From the NCBI GenBank assembly GCA_037976565.1, contig CP137667.1:2504299-2568298 (forward strand): DNA of 64,000 nucleotides, written 5' to 3'. How positions within the stretch are numbered: the first letter of the stretch is position 1; the number at the start of each line of letters is the position of its first letter. Of this stretch, positions 23,520-35,400 are shown one piece after another. Below the pieces are notes generated by a model, which was not told where the DNA came from, made no database searches, and worked only from the letters and a program-made list of their open reading frames with translations. Position numbers and translations under genes: made by a program. The stretch comes from Mesocentrotus franciscanus. Its lineage: Eukaryota; Echinodermata; Echinoidea; Camarodonta; Strongylocentrotidae.

Positions 23520-23569
23520 TTAAAGCCTATGGGAATGACAGAATTCAGAAGTCAATGGTTTAACCCAAA

Positions 23570-23905
23570 TCTCACAAAGACTCCTTCATGATTGTATCAA
23601 TAAACCATGCAGAACCATCATTTTACATCTCCATAAGTATATCAGCACAACTATTTGCTTTAAACATTTCTTATTTGGGAATGTGAACACCTTTTGACGT
23701 ACATCTCACACAGACTCTTCATTTTTTATTCCGATCAACCAACCATTCAGAAGCATGATCCTAAGACATCTCACATCATCATTTCCTTCCTTCTCCATCT
23801 GTTACAGCGCAACAATCCATTAAAATGCTCTTCTTCAAGTCGTGAGATCAGCATCCACAGTCAAATCTCACAAAGACTCTTCAGTTATTGGATGACGTGA
23901 CTATT
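23570..23905. repeat. Degenerate tandem copies of the CRACR2A terminal-exon/3' UTR region
   Basis: The block CAAATCTCACAAAGACTCTT (from 23871) recurs as ACATCTCACACAGACTCTTC (from 23700) and as AAATCTCACAAAGACTCCTT (from 23569). After the second, a weaker match to the end of the coding exon follows: CATGATCCTAAGACATCTCA against the genuine GGATTCTAAGATGACTCGCA. Confidence 0.45.
23725..23730 (-). terminator. Candidate CRACR2A polyadenylation signal
   Basis: AATAAA on the minus strand, about 200 bases beyond the stop codon. Several other AATAAA-like words lie further away, so the choice is tentative. Confidence 0.3.
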
Positions 23906-23929
23906 CCAATCATTCCAAGAGGCAGGATT

Positions 23930-24103
23930 CTAAGATGACTCGCAGCATCGCTTGCTCCCCTCTCCATCATTATCAGTAAGGTAGAGTGAATTGTGGATCT
24001 CTTCATCTTCTTTGAGTAGTAAGAGCTTGGACATAGCGGTGAATGCCTCGGTCACATTAGAGCCTGATTTAGCACTCACTTCATAGAAATCACATTTATA
24101 GGA
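23930..24103 (-). CDS. CRACR2A: CRACR2A exon 16: Rab C-terminus and prenylation motif
   Basis: Residues 689-745 plus stop [19 protein letters not shown] gives the G5 SAK motif. The tail ends KRCCESS; two cysteines near the C-terminus fit geranylgeranylation. Acceptor ATTCTTCAG is preceded by a GA-rich (here CT-rich) tract in the intron. Confidence 0.94.
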   Translation of the reverse strand, partial: SYKCDFYEVSAKSGSNVTEAFTAMSKLLLLKEDEEIHNSLYLTDNDGEGSKRCCESS

Positions 24104-25616
24104 CTGAAGAATGAGAGAGAAAGAGAGAGAGATAGAAAGAAAGAGAGTTAGAGATAGAGAGAAAGAGAAAGAAAGAGAGATAAAGATAGAGAAAGAGAGA
24201 GAGAGAGAGAGAGAGATAGAAAGAAAGAGAGAGGGAGAGAACAAAATAATGATAGATAAAAGACATACATAGTCAAATAAATAATAATAATAATAATAAT
24301 AGTGGGTTCTTGGTTAGCGCTCATATCTTTCATACTTGACACCCCTGGCACTCCGCAAATATTACCCCGGCTTTAGCATGGCTGCCATTCCGGCGCTCTA
24401 GCATTCTTAAGGAAGTAATTCCTGCCAGGTACCCATTTACATCACCTGGGTCTAGTGTGGCAAATTTAGATTACCAAATTGGATCTGCTGCTCAGATGAT
24501 GTTATGTATCAATAATCTATTAAAAAAAACATGTGTGTCTATATATTTCTAACACATGTACATGTAAGTATGTAACATGAGCATTTGTAGAACACACAAA
24601 GTGATGGTATGGAAGTGTAGTCATGTGTCGGAGAAAGGCGACATAAAAGACAAGTGCTTACCTCTGATAAGCTATGACCCACTTCCTCTTTAATCTGTCT
24701 ATCCTCCGTACAGTCACACTTGTTACCTAGCAACATCTTCACCACGTGACCATCTGTTGTCTCCTGCAAGATGGAAACACTCAAATTAGTTTTCTTCATT
24801 TCCATCTCAATTTATATGTTTTGAGTTTCAAACGCACATGTACATGAAGAAGAGTAAAATAACATGGGAGGTATAACTACTGTTTAAAGCACTCCCTACG
24901 AGGGTTGTCATTCGGCACAAGAGGTATCATAAATGTACAAAACAACACTATTCACACAGTAAATGTGAACACAAATGAAACATATCAATGGAAGTACAAC
25001 TTAACTTTCACTATCAATACAAATCAAAGTTTTATATTTAAATAGCGATTGTTAAAGGAAAACAAAATTCTTATACCAACAAAGTTTATTCTTGACAACC
25101 GCAATGTCACTGACCAAATTATGATAAAATCGACATATTGTTTACATTGTTCATATTTCTTGGAATACTTTCACATCAGTCATTTACCTCAACACTGTTC
25201 ATCCAGTTTCTGACGTTGAGAAAAGATGTTTCTGATGTGACATCATAGATAATAACAATGCCATCAGCTTTCCTGAAGTAATGCCTTGTGATGGATCGGA
25301 ATCTCTCCTGACCGGCTGTATCCCATAGCTGCATGGCCACGATGCTACCACACACTGAGAGAGATTTCACTTGAAAGTCAACACCTGTCAGGAAAAGGGA
25401 GAGAGAGAGAGATAAAACATAGCAATATGTTCTAGGCTTAAAATACATTTAGGACTAGGGTTAGGCTTGTCATTGCTCGGTTGGTTAGGTGGAATTTGGT
25501 TAGCATCTAAAATTGATCTGGAAAAATATTCGCTGAAGCAAGCTGCTGTATTACTTAAGAGATTTCACCTAAAAGTGGGAAAGGAGAAAGAAAGATATAG
25601 GAAGAGATAGTGATGC

Positions 25617-25660
<44 letters not shown>

Positions 25661-28600
25661 GACAGAGATACAATCAGCCAGGAGTGTCAAGTCGGACAGA
25701 TATGAGTGCTATACAAGAACCCAATATTATTATTATTATTATTATGATACATGTAAGTCATGTAGAGAAATAAAGTGTGCTCACAAAGTGTGTGTGTGTG
25801 TGAGAGAGAGAGAGAGAAAGTGAGAGATGAAGAGAGATTTACTCACCTATTGTAGCACTGAATGAGTCTGTGAACGTATCCGTACAGAACCTGTGAATAA
25901 TGCTAGTCTTTCCTACTCCAGAGTCACCTACAAACACCACCTTGTACAGTCTCTCAGGGGTTCGGTTCGCTGCTACCAGCTGTAACTTAATCAAACAGAA
26001 ATAATTCAATTATCTCTTCATCAGCTAAAACCCATTCCAATCAGGGCCCATATTCAGAAAACCTTACTATGCTAATTGTCAACTAGGCTTGGTAAGGTTT
26101 TTGAAATATGAGCCCTGGGGAGTGTTTCACAAAGACTAAGATCGACTTTAAGTTGGACTTAACTATGGCAGGCCATTATGATCTTTAGATAATCTTTTTA
26201 TTCAATAATGAATTATCAAAAAATGTAAATTCTGTAGATTTGAGACAATGATTTGTACGTCCCGTGAGAGACCAATGCCAGTAATAATGGTGAGAGCAAA
26301 CAGTGGCAAGAACGGCCTGCCATAGTTAAGTCCAACTTAAAGTCAATCTTAGTCTTTGTGAAACACTCCCCTGGAGTAGAATCATAGGTGTAATTCAGGT
26401 ATAGCTAAGACTTGCACCCTCTAATAAATGTCATACACACTTTTAAGGGGACATGTGTATCAATAAGTATATTTGAGTCAAGCCTCAACCCATATCTTAG
26501 TGGCTTTGGCCTCAGCCTCGGACCGAGTCACATGTACAAGGACTATGGAAGGTTTTAGTTTTCACCAGCTTCATGACTCAGAACTTTTGTCCTTGACTAC
26601 ATCACTGGTGTCAATACCTTGATAAGTGTAATATATAGGTCCTTACACTTTCTGGCCATTTAATCACACTGCTGGTACAAATAATAATGTACTTCAAAAC
26701 CAGAAACTTTTGCGATCATCTAATCTTCACAAATTTCGCAAGTAATTCAGAGTAGTTTCATGCCAGAAAATCAATGAATCACAACCGATGCCCCGCTGAA
26801 CATTGCAAGTTGCAAAACTTTCTTGCTATAAAAATGGCTCTCTTTTACAATGAGTGAAAGCTTCATGATGCAAATTTTTCTGATAATAAAGTACCTCCTT
26901 CAAACTCTGTTATCAGGATTGGAACAAGCAAAAGAACTGTATTTGTGTGAAACTTAGATGTACCTTCTTTGCATCAGCCAGGGTCTGATGTATGGATGTT
27001 TGAGCTGCTACTGGTTAGCTCCACGAACTACTAACCATTCAACCATACAGGCTACATAAAAATAATAACGTTCCTCTTCCAAAGTTTGATAATGGTAGGA
27101 TAATTGATGACTGAGTAGGGTCAAGAACTGTAACGAGACATAGTTTCTTACCCTAAGACAGAGCTTGGTCTATGGGCGTTAGGGCTCCTCTTCATGTACA
27201 TGTAGGTGTTTGAGCACCTTACTGGTTTGCTGTATAAACTAGTGTTACTACAGTCAAACCTGCTTTAGTGACCACCTGTCTACAAAGACCACCTGTCTAC
27301 AAGGACCACATTTTTTGTTTCCCTTGAAAATGGTTTCTCATTGAAACATGTACTAAAGGAACCTGTCTACAAAGGCCACCTGTCTACAAAGACCACTTTT
27401 TGTGTTTCCCTTGGGCGGTCGCTATAGACAGGTTTGACTGTACCTGTAACCATTCAACCATACCAGCCATGTAGATAATACTGTACCCCTCTTTTGCTTC
27501 AGTCACACCTTTGCGTATTTGGCTTGCGTATTGCTGCGTATTTATGGCAAGCCATTTTAACATTTATTCCTATTTCTTGATATCAAGAAATGAATTCTTG
27601 ATAAAAATCAAGAAATTATTTTCTGTTGTAAAGCAATGGTAATTCTTGATATCAAGAATTTGATTTCTTGATATCAAGAATTCATTTCTTGATATCAAGA
27701 AATAGGAATAAAAACAGCTTGCCATAAATACGCAGAAATACGCAAGCCAAATACGCAAAGGTGTGACTGAGGCATTAGAGTTTGATAATTACTGGATACT
27801 TAAAGCCCAGGAGGGATTAGACCTCCCAGCGTGGTCACTGACAGGTGGTTATCTCATCAACTCAGCTCTCAATTAATATAAGAAAAAGAGAATCATGGAG
27901 GACCAACAGGCACCGCTTAGGCATTGTTTTCTATATAGAGGGAGCAAGTAGCTACAAGTAGTGCAGTGGGGCTTTAAACAGTAAACATCTGTGGTGAGAC
28001 ATACCTTCTTAGCTTCAGCCAGAGCCTGATCTATGGGTGTATGAGCTCCTACTGGTTCAGATCTCTGGCCCTCTGGACTACTGCTTGGAGTGGGCTCTCT
28101 ATGCTCAACACTGAAATACAAAATACAAGTAGTAATTGGGAAGCTTAGCGGTTGGGCTAGATAGAAAGCTTGTTTTTGGAAAGGGCCGGGTAACCCAATC
28201 TCAAATATCTATAAAAAAAATACTAAAATATGGAGGCCTTTTGCAGACCTACGAGACTCCAAAAATTATACTTCAATCTTAAATTAATAGTTCTGATATA
28301 CTTAATCCTACAATATGATATGACGCCAAAAAAGATGTTCTATTGCCCTTTGCAACCGACCCCAAAAATCTGAAAATCTACGGTCGGCTTTTAAAAAAAG
28401 TTATTTTTTTCTTCAGTTTTTTTTTTTTTTAATGAATAAAAAAGTATGTACCTTGTTTGTTTAAATGGGATATAAATGCATAAAATCATCAAATTATTTC
28501 CAAATTCCCACTCATCTTCTGCCCTAGTTTAACTCTTTGCCCGCTACGTTCGGCTAGCGGAACATACAGCGGGCTGCCAACTTCGACTCAAGTCACATTT

Positions 28601-31600
28601 CATTCACAATACACACGGAACGCATTTAATTCTATTGTACGCACACACACACAATAATGTGCGTGCTTCGCATTGTATACACATCACACTTCATTGCACC
28701 GCTTTCGCAGACATTGTTTACATTGACATTTTCCGAGAAAAATTGAGTTTTGAAACTGCTTTTGCAAATATTCTGATGAGCTAGGATGGCCCCTATTAGG
28801 AGGAGACGGACTTCTTCACTGCTGATCAGGTACGAACTTGTGATGGACCCTGTTCCAACAGCCGACTCTGATAATATACATTACAAAAATGATACCATTG
28901 GCAAGACTATTAATTTCTATACAATATTGCTACACAAAGTTTTTCATTACAGTACACCAATCAAAAGTTATTGCGAGTTGAATAAGCATAGTCCATGCAG
29001 AACCCCTCCTAAGGTGGCACCCTAAAAACAATGTGGCACAGGGGGGATTGTGTACGTGGCGGGCAAAGAGTTAAAAATCCTGCTAGCGTAAGCATGCAAG
29101 TAGACCACGGCCTCGTGTACGTGTATATACCATGCACTGCACCAGCTAGAAACCAGGGAGATTTGGGCGACGTTTCCGGTTTTGAATTTTTTGGGCGACG
29201 GTCGCTGTTTAGAGATTTCTACGGAAAGGCTCACAACACTTTATTTATGACACATTTTGAAGGCACTAAAAAAAAATTTAAAAAAAAAAAAAAAAAATTT
29301 CGACCGAGCAACCCATGTTTTGGCACCTAAAGGGCAATACAACATCATTTTTTTAAAGGCCTAATCATAGATAAGGCGGTTCTGCTCATTGTATAGAGAG
29401 CTATGATTAACTAGTTGACTACTGACTTCTCTACAAACCATAGACTTTATACAGAGACAATCTGCTTCCAATAGGCTATGGGTTAAATACAGCTCCCCCA
29501 CCCCCTTCTAAGAAAAATTACTTAAATCTAAACAGTGACAATTATTGAAGCCATATTAAATCTGGGCTGTATGGGCCTCCGATGGCACTGTAATAAGTAA
29601 AGAAAAAGCACAGATAATGCTGTACCTATTACACTAAAACTGTGCTTTTTCAAAGTATTGTAAAAATTCATACAATCGACTTTTGAAATCTTTTTTTTGT
29701 TTGATACAATTTGTAATGATGAAAATGAATGTGACTTTTCAAGTTACTCAATTACAGAAACATTTTGTGACTTAGGTGATACTTACGGAGTGGATTTGGT
29801 TTCTCCGACTACCTGTCTATTGAAAGCCTTTCTCTTGTCACCGGCCGACGCCCTATCAACTGATCTCCTCCTGACGACATCACTCCCTCCATCAAATTCA
29901 TCTTCCTCCACCTCATCATAGACAACCCTCTCTGAATGCGTCATCAGTCCCGATGACAGTAACCCGCTGCTCTCCAGGAAGGCATCGTCCACTTCGCACT
30001 CCCCGTCATCATCGTACATAAAGCTTTGACTAAGCTGGAGATGATGGGAAAGGTCTTTTGAGAATGTCCTACCGTGTATGCTAGGACGCTGGATACTATG
30101 ACGGCTACTCCTACGGCTAGATCTACCCCCGTCTAACGAACTACTCCCTCCTATGTGCTCTCCGTCCCCCCTAGGGTTGGGAAAGAAGAAAAATAACAGA
30201 GTTTTAGAGGGTGATCTTACAATACAATTGACAATGCATTAACCACGGTATTGTACTGATTGTTAGGACATTTGTTTCATTCCAAGAGGACAGTACTGTA
30301 ACTACTGGACATTTTTCAATCAAAATCTTTTAATAGAACACACGTAAATATATTATCTAAATTCTCTCTGAAATCTAGTTTATATCATAACTACCAAAAT
30401 AATGTAAATGACCTTTTAAATAAACTTTTGTTCTGCTCAGAACTTCTTTGAAAGAACAATGTACACATTGCTTTCAAAATCTGTCAATAAAAAATCTCCA
30501 AAAATTAGTGCAAATATCTTTAAGAAATATGATTAACTTGGAATATTAGTACAACTCATACAGACCAAAGAATTGAGCACTCTTGATAACAACGACATAC
30601 ATGTATGTGTACAAATGAACTCAGTTTCTTTCTAACTAGCAAAAACTAATTAACAGCTTTTACCTTGTTGTTAAAGGTATTTAAGGTATGCTAAATTGCT
30701 AAGCTTTCAAATAAATATTGATTATAAATATCTAGCTGCAGTGAACCTGACCTGTCATTCTTCTAAGCTAACAGACCCACATCTACACAGATCAGGAAAG
30801 CTATTTTTGGAAGGTGCACGGTTTTTTAAAGAATTCCCCATCACAGTTTCTATGTTAATAATCACACTTTTGAATGAACACGTACATGTATGTACAAACA
30901 AATGCAAACAAATGTAAATGTATGTGGGTGGGTGTAGTAATGGTGATCTCAAGACTCTACTTAACAAAATTATATCTTTGATATGTTTTGATAAAATTGG
31001 CCTTTTAAGAAAATATCTCTCATATGCACTTAATCTATGAAAATGTCCAGGATATTGAAGACGTCAATAAGTTTTAATGATTATCTTCTCCTATATCTAT
31101 ATGTATATATGTACTTCTGATATATCTTTATTAAGATATCAAAATGTTAGATATCTCCATAGCATTTGTAACAAACTTGTACACATAGTCTGTACCATTT
31201 TGTTAGCCAAAAGCCCAAAACAGTAAAGAATTCTCACAATCTCATACAAATAAAACAATTTTTTTACAAAATATACAATTTCAAATTTTCAATCAAGTAA
31301 TCTCCCATCACACTGATAAATTGGCAAGAATCCCATAGAACCAAGAAAACTGCAATTTCTGTTTAATACTACTTCTGCTACTACTTCTACTACAGTGGTT
31401 CTTAACCTGGCTTTCATTTTTCTTTCCAAATTTATTTCTTGGGGAAATGAATGAAGGGGTCATGAGTGAAACAAAACCATATCCATATATAATTTCAGAC
31501 AATTCAATCAATTTTATAACATTACCAATCAATTCAATTCTATTCCATTCAATTTAATTAATATTTATTTTATTTCTACTGAATTTAATTCATTTTCATT

Positions 31601-31958
31601 TTCATTGAACTTCAATCAAATTGTTAAATTCAATTCAAACCAATTTAATGTCAATTAATTTTGATTCAATTCACTTCAATTCAATGTACATTCTATGTAG
31701 ATGTATTATGTACCATTGCATAACAGGGGGCAACGACATTGACCAAGACTTGCCATGAAGGGGTCACTGCACTAACAAGGAAGGTCATATAAGGTCAAAG
31801 GTTAAGAACCACTGTATTAGCTAAATGATAGTCACCTGACATGTTTGATTGGTCGATGCAGGAAGGATCATGGATGGAGGGAAGGGAGGAATTATGATCC
31901 GATGATGGATCCCTAGGATGGTTGGAACAAGATAGATAGATAGAGAGAGAAGGAGTGA

Positions 31959-32004
<46 letters not shown>

Positions 32005-32085
32005 GAGGGAGAGGGGGAGAGAGAGAGTGAGAGTTAGAGAGAGAGGGAGGAGTGAGAGAGGGAGTGAGAGAGAGGAGAGAGAGGT

Positions 32086-32116
<31 letters not shown>

Positions 32117-32125
32117 GGAGAGAGA

Positions 32126-32165
<40 letters not shown>

Positions 32166-32322
32166 GTGAAAGATATACATGTAAGATTGAGAGATAGAGA
32201 GAGAAGGGATGAGAGATATAAGATATAGAGAGAGAGAGAGAGAAGGGAAATGAGATATATAGGATAGAGAGAAATACAGAGAGAAAAGAAAAATCAAAAG
32301 AAAGAGAGAGAGAAAGAGGAAG

Positions 32323-32401
<79 letters not shown>

Positions 32402-32438
32402 AGATAGAGAGAGTATGAAGTGAGAGATGTTAGAAAGG

Positions 32439-32483
<45 letters not shown>

Positions 32484-35400
32484 CCGGTTAAGAGAGGAGG
32501 GAGAGATGAAAACAAGAGAGTATGTGAGATGTAAAATGGAAAATATAGAAAGAGACATAACAAAGATGTAGATAGAGAAAGATCGAGAGAGACAGGGAAA
32601 AGAAGGGCATAGAGGGCAGGATAATGAGAATTAGATAAATAATAGACAAATAGAAAGAATGAAGAAACAAGATGTCAAGAAATGGAAGACAGACAGAGAG
32701 AGAGAGAGAGATGGGGAGAAGGATGGATAGAGATATTGAAAGACAGATCATTTGAGACAAGGAGAAGAAAGATATACACAGAGAGAAGTAAGATGTGGGA
32801 TGGGAGAGAAGTTTATAGACAGAGACAAAAAGGAATAAAGACAGAGAGATAGAATTTGAAACCATCAATTGCCCGCTTACAGACAGATATAACATGCAAA
32901 ACACCAGCTGAGAAATATAACCTACATTTATAGATGAGAGAATACAAGAAACTAGGCATAAAAGAACCTGCACTTATTTAAATACATGCATGCATCCAAA
33001 GACCCTTTTGGTGGTACGATTAAGGAATATTCAAAATGAGAAGATTTAAAAAATGCCTCATACCATTTATGACAGAAGGATTGTTACAGAAACAAAATAA
33101 ATAGACTGATTAAAAGGGTGTGTTTTGTTTGCGAGTACCGGTATATGTTATCTGTTCCAAAAAAAACCCTTTCACAATCATTGTGATCCCATAGTTTTAA
33201 CAAGCTCACCAGTGTTTTAGAAGTTTTTCTGAAAATAAAACCCAGCATAAAAGTTAGTGTCTATATGCAAATATTTATCATGCCTCCAATTTCTTTTTTA
33301 AATTTCCGTTTATAATATTATAATTTTCACTTTGCATTTTAAAAATTATACTTTGAGTGTCATGATGGAATACTAAATTTAGGGATGTACTGTACATAAA
33401 ACATAGATTATATACAAGCACAAGATTTGAAATGAAAATATAAACACACAAATACAAGACTGGAGAATGCAATAAATTGAATATACAAATAAATGCATAT
33501 TGTATACTGGTAAGTATTTCAAAACCAAAAGCCAAATCGAAACATAAATATTGAAAAAGATATATCCGACACATCCCACAAGATAATTCTCTTAATGCAT
33601 AAATTAAAAAAAGGAACTTTCTAATGACAAAAGTTATCATTAACCAATCACAAACTAGATTAAATTTTATGTAAAACAGCAAGATGTGTATAAAATATGT
33701 TGCATTAAATGGGTACATGCAATAATCAGAAACCAATCATCTGAATATTCCCAGTCTAATTCACTGAAATCTAAACATTCTGCCTTTCATAAACTACTTT
33801 CATTTTTATTTGAGAATAAATATATTGCATGCAACTATTCAAAGGTGCGGGGTTGGGCAGATTCTCTAGCGACTAAATCTATGAAGTCCCATAATAAATT
33901 AAAATGATGTGAACTAGTCAATGTCACACATTCTTATACATATACCATCTGGAGCCAAACAGACGATATACTTTTGTTTTGAGTGTTTGAGCACATCTCC
34001 CTTAAAGGGATCCGGTAACTTTGTCTCAGATTCTGAAACAAAATTCTGGATTTAGCTCATGATGCAATGATAATCATAAACCTTTAGGTCAGTCAGGAAC
34101 CCCATGACTTTTACAAGCTGATCGCCTGTCTGATTATCAAGATATTTATGATTGGAATTACAAATTTTGAAAACCATTCGCCTGATGGTTTTCATAACAC
34201 TATAGTCTATTAGGGAAAACGAGTATGGTAAAACCGGTCAATCAAAGATTTTACTTTTTGAGGCACTTCTTGATCATTTTGAAGCGCAATTTTTTTAGGG
34301 CTTCATTATTACACCATATCACAGACACTAATAACATGTAGGGCCGTGTATCTCAGATTTAACACTGTTAAACGATCCCTTTAAACTTTGAAAGTGATAC
34401 TTACCCAATAACTCCCTCTTCAAAGTAATTAGACATGATGGATCCTTGCTTGACAAGGGTCTTCTTCTTCTCATCCTCTGATGGGTCAGATAACTGATAG
34501 ATCAAATGAATGAAGAAAGAAGAGAGGAGAAGAAAAGGTAGGGAGAGAAAAGGAAAGAAGAGGAGAAAGAGAGAGGGGAATGAAAGGGCAGGAAGGGAAG
34601 AGAAAGGATGGAGAAAAAACAGGTTTGAAAGAGAGAGAGGAGAGAAAAGACTTGAAGAGAAGAGAAAAAAGAACAGCGAAACAGGGAGAAAAAAGGTGAA
34701 GAGAGGAAGAGAGGACATAAGATGAGAGAGGTAATAGAGAAAAAAAAAGAAGAACAACAGAAAAGAAGTAGGAAGAGGGATGTAGTGAGATGAAAAGAAA
34801 AATGAGATCAGGAAAGAGACACAGACAGAGAAATGGAATAAGAACGAGAGAATGACATGAGAGTGTGAGAGGAAAATTAGTGAAACGAGAGAGAGAGAGA
34901 GAGAGAGAGAGAAAGATATGGAGCATAAGAGAAGGATTACAGAAACGGAAATGAAAGACAAGATAGGAGAGAGATTCAAGTAAAAAATCTAGGACTAAAT
35001 TTTGATGCCACATGACTTGTGTACCGTATGTCTGGTCTCATAATGCATTCCCAGACACATGTATGTCAGTCTTATTCTATTCACCCTCTGATTTCAAGCA
35101 AGATCGAGTCAATAAAAAAAAATAAAAAAAATGAAATCCCACCTTTTTTCTCACAGAGCTACATGTAGCTAGTATCTGTCATTTGTCTAATGTTGTATAG
35201 ATTGTAGTCCCTATGGTACTTCCTGTGTAAAGTGTAGTATACATGTACATGTACATGTACATGTACATGTAAATGGCTAAATATTATTATCATTATCATA
35301 ACTCATGAAAGAACTCACCGATCTGCTCATCCTCATATCTCTGTCATCCTGAAGCTGCTGATTCATTGCCCTGGGTAGAGAGAAGGAAACATAAATGTGT

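Noticed and set aside
31836..31912. Candidate extra CRACR2A exon between exons 10 and 11 (minus strand, AG and GT present, open frame reading [17 protein letters not shown])
   Set aside because: Exon 10 ends in phase 2 and exon 11 needs exactly one base; inserting this 77-bp segment would break the frame. It also lies at the edge of a hAT-like element and a GA tract.
32034..32973. Ser/Leu-rich minus-strand frames
   Set aside because: Low-complexity GA tract translations.
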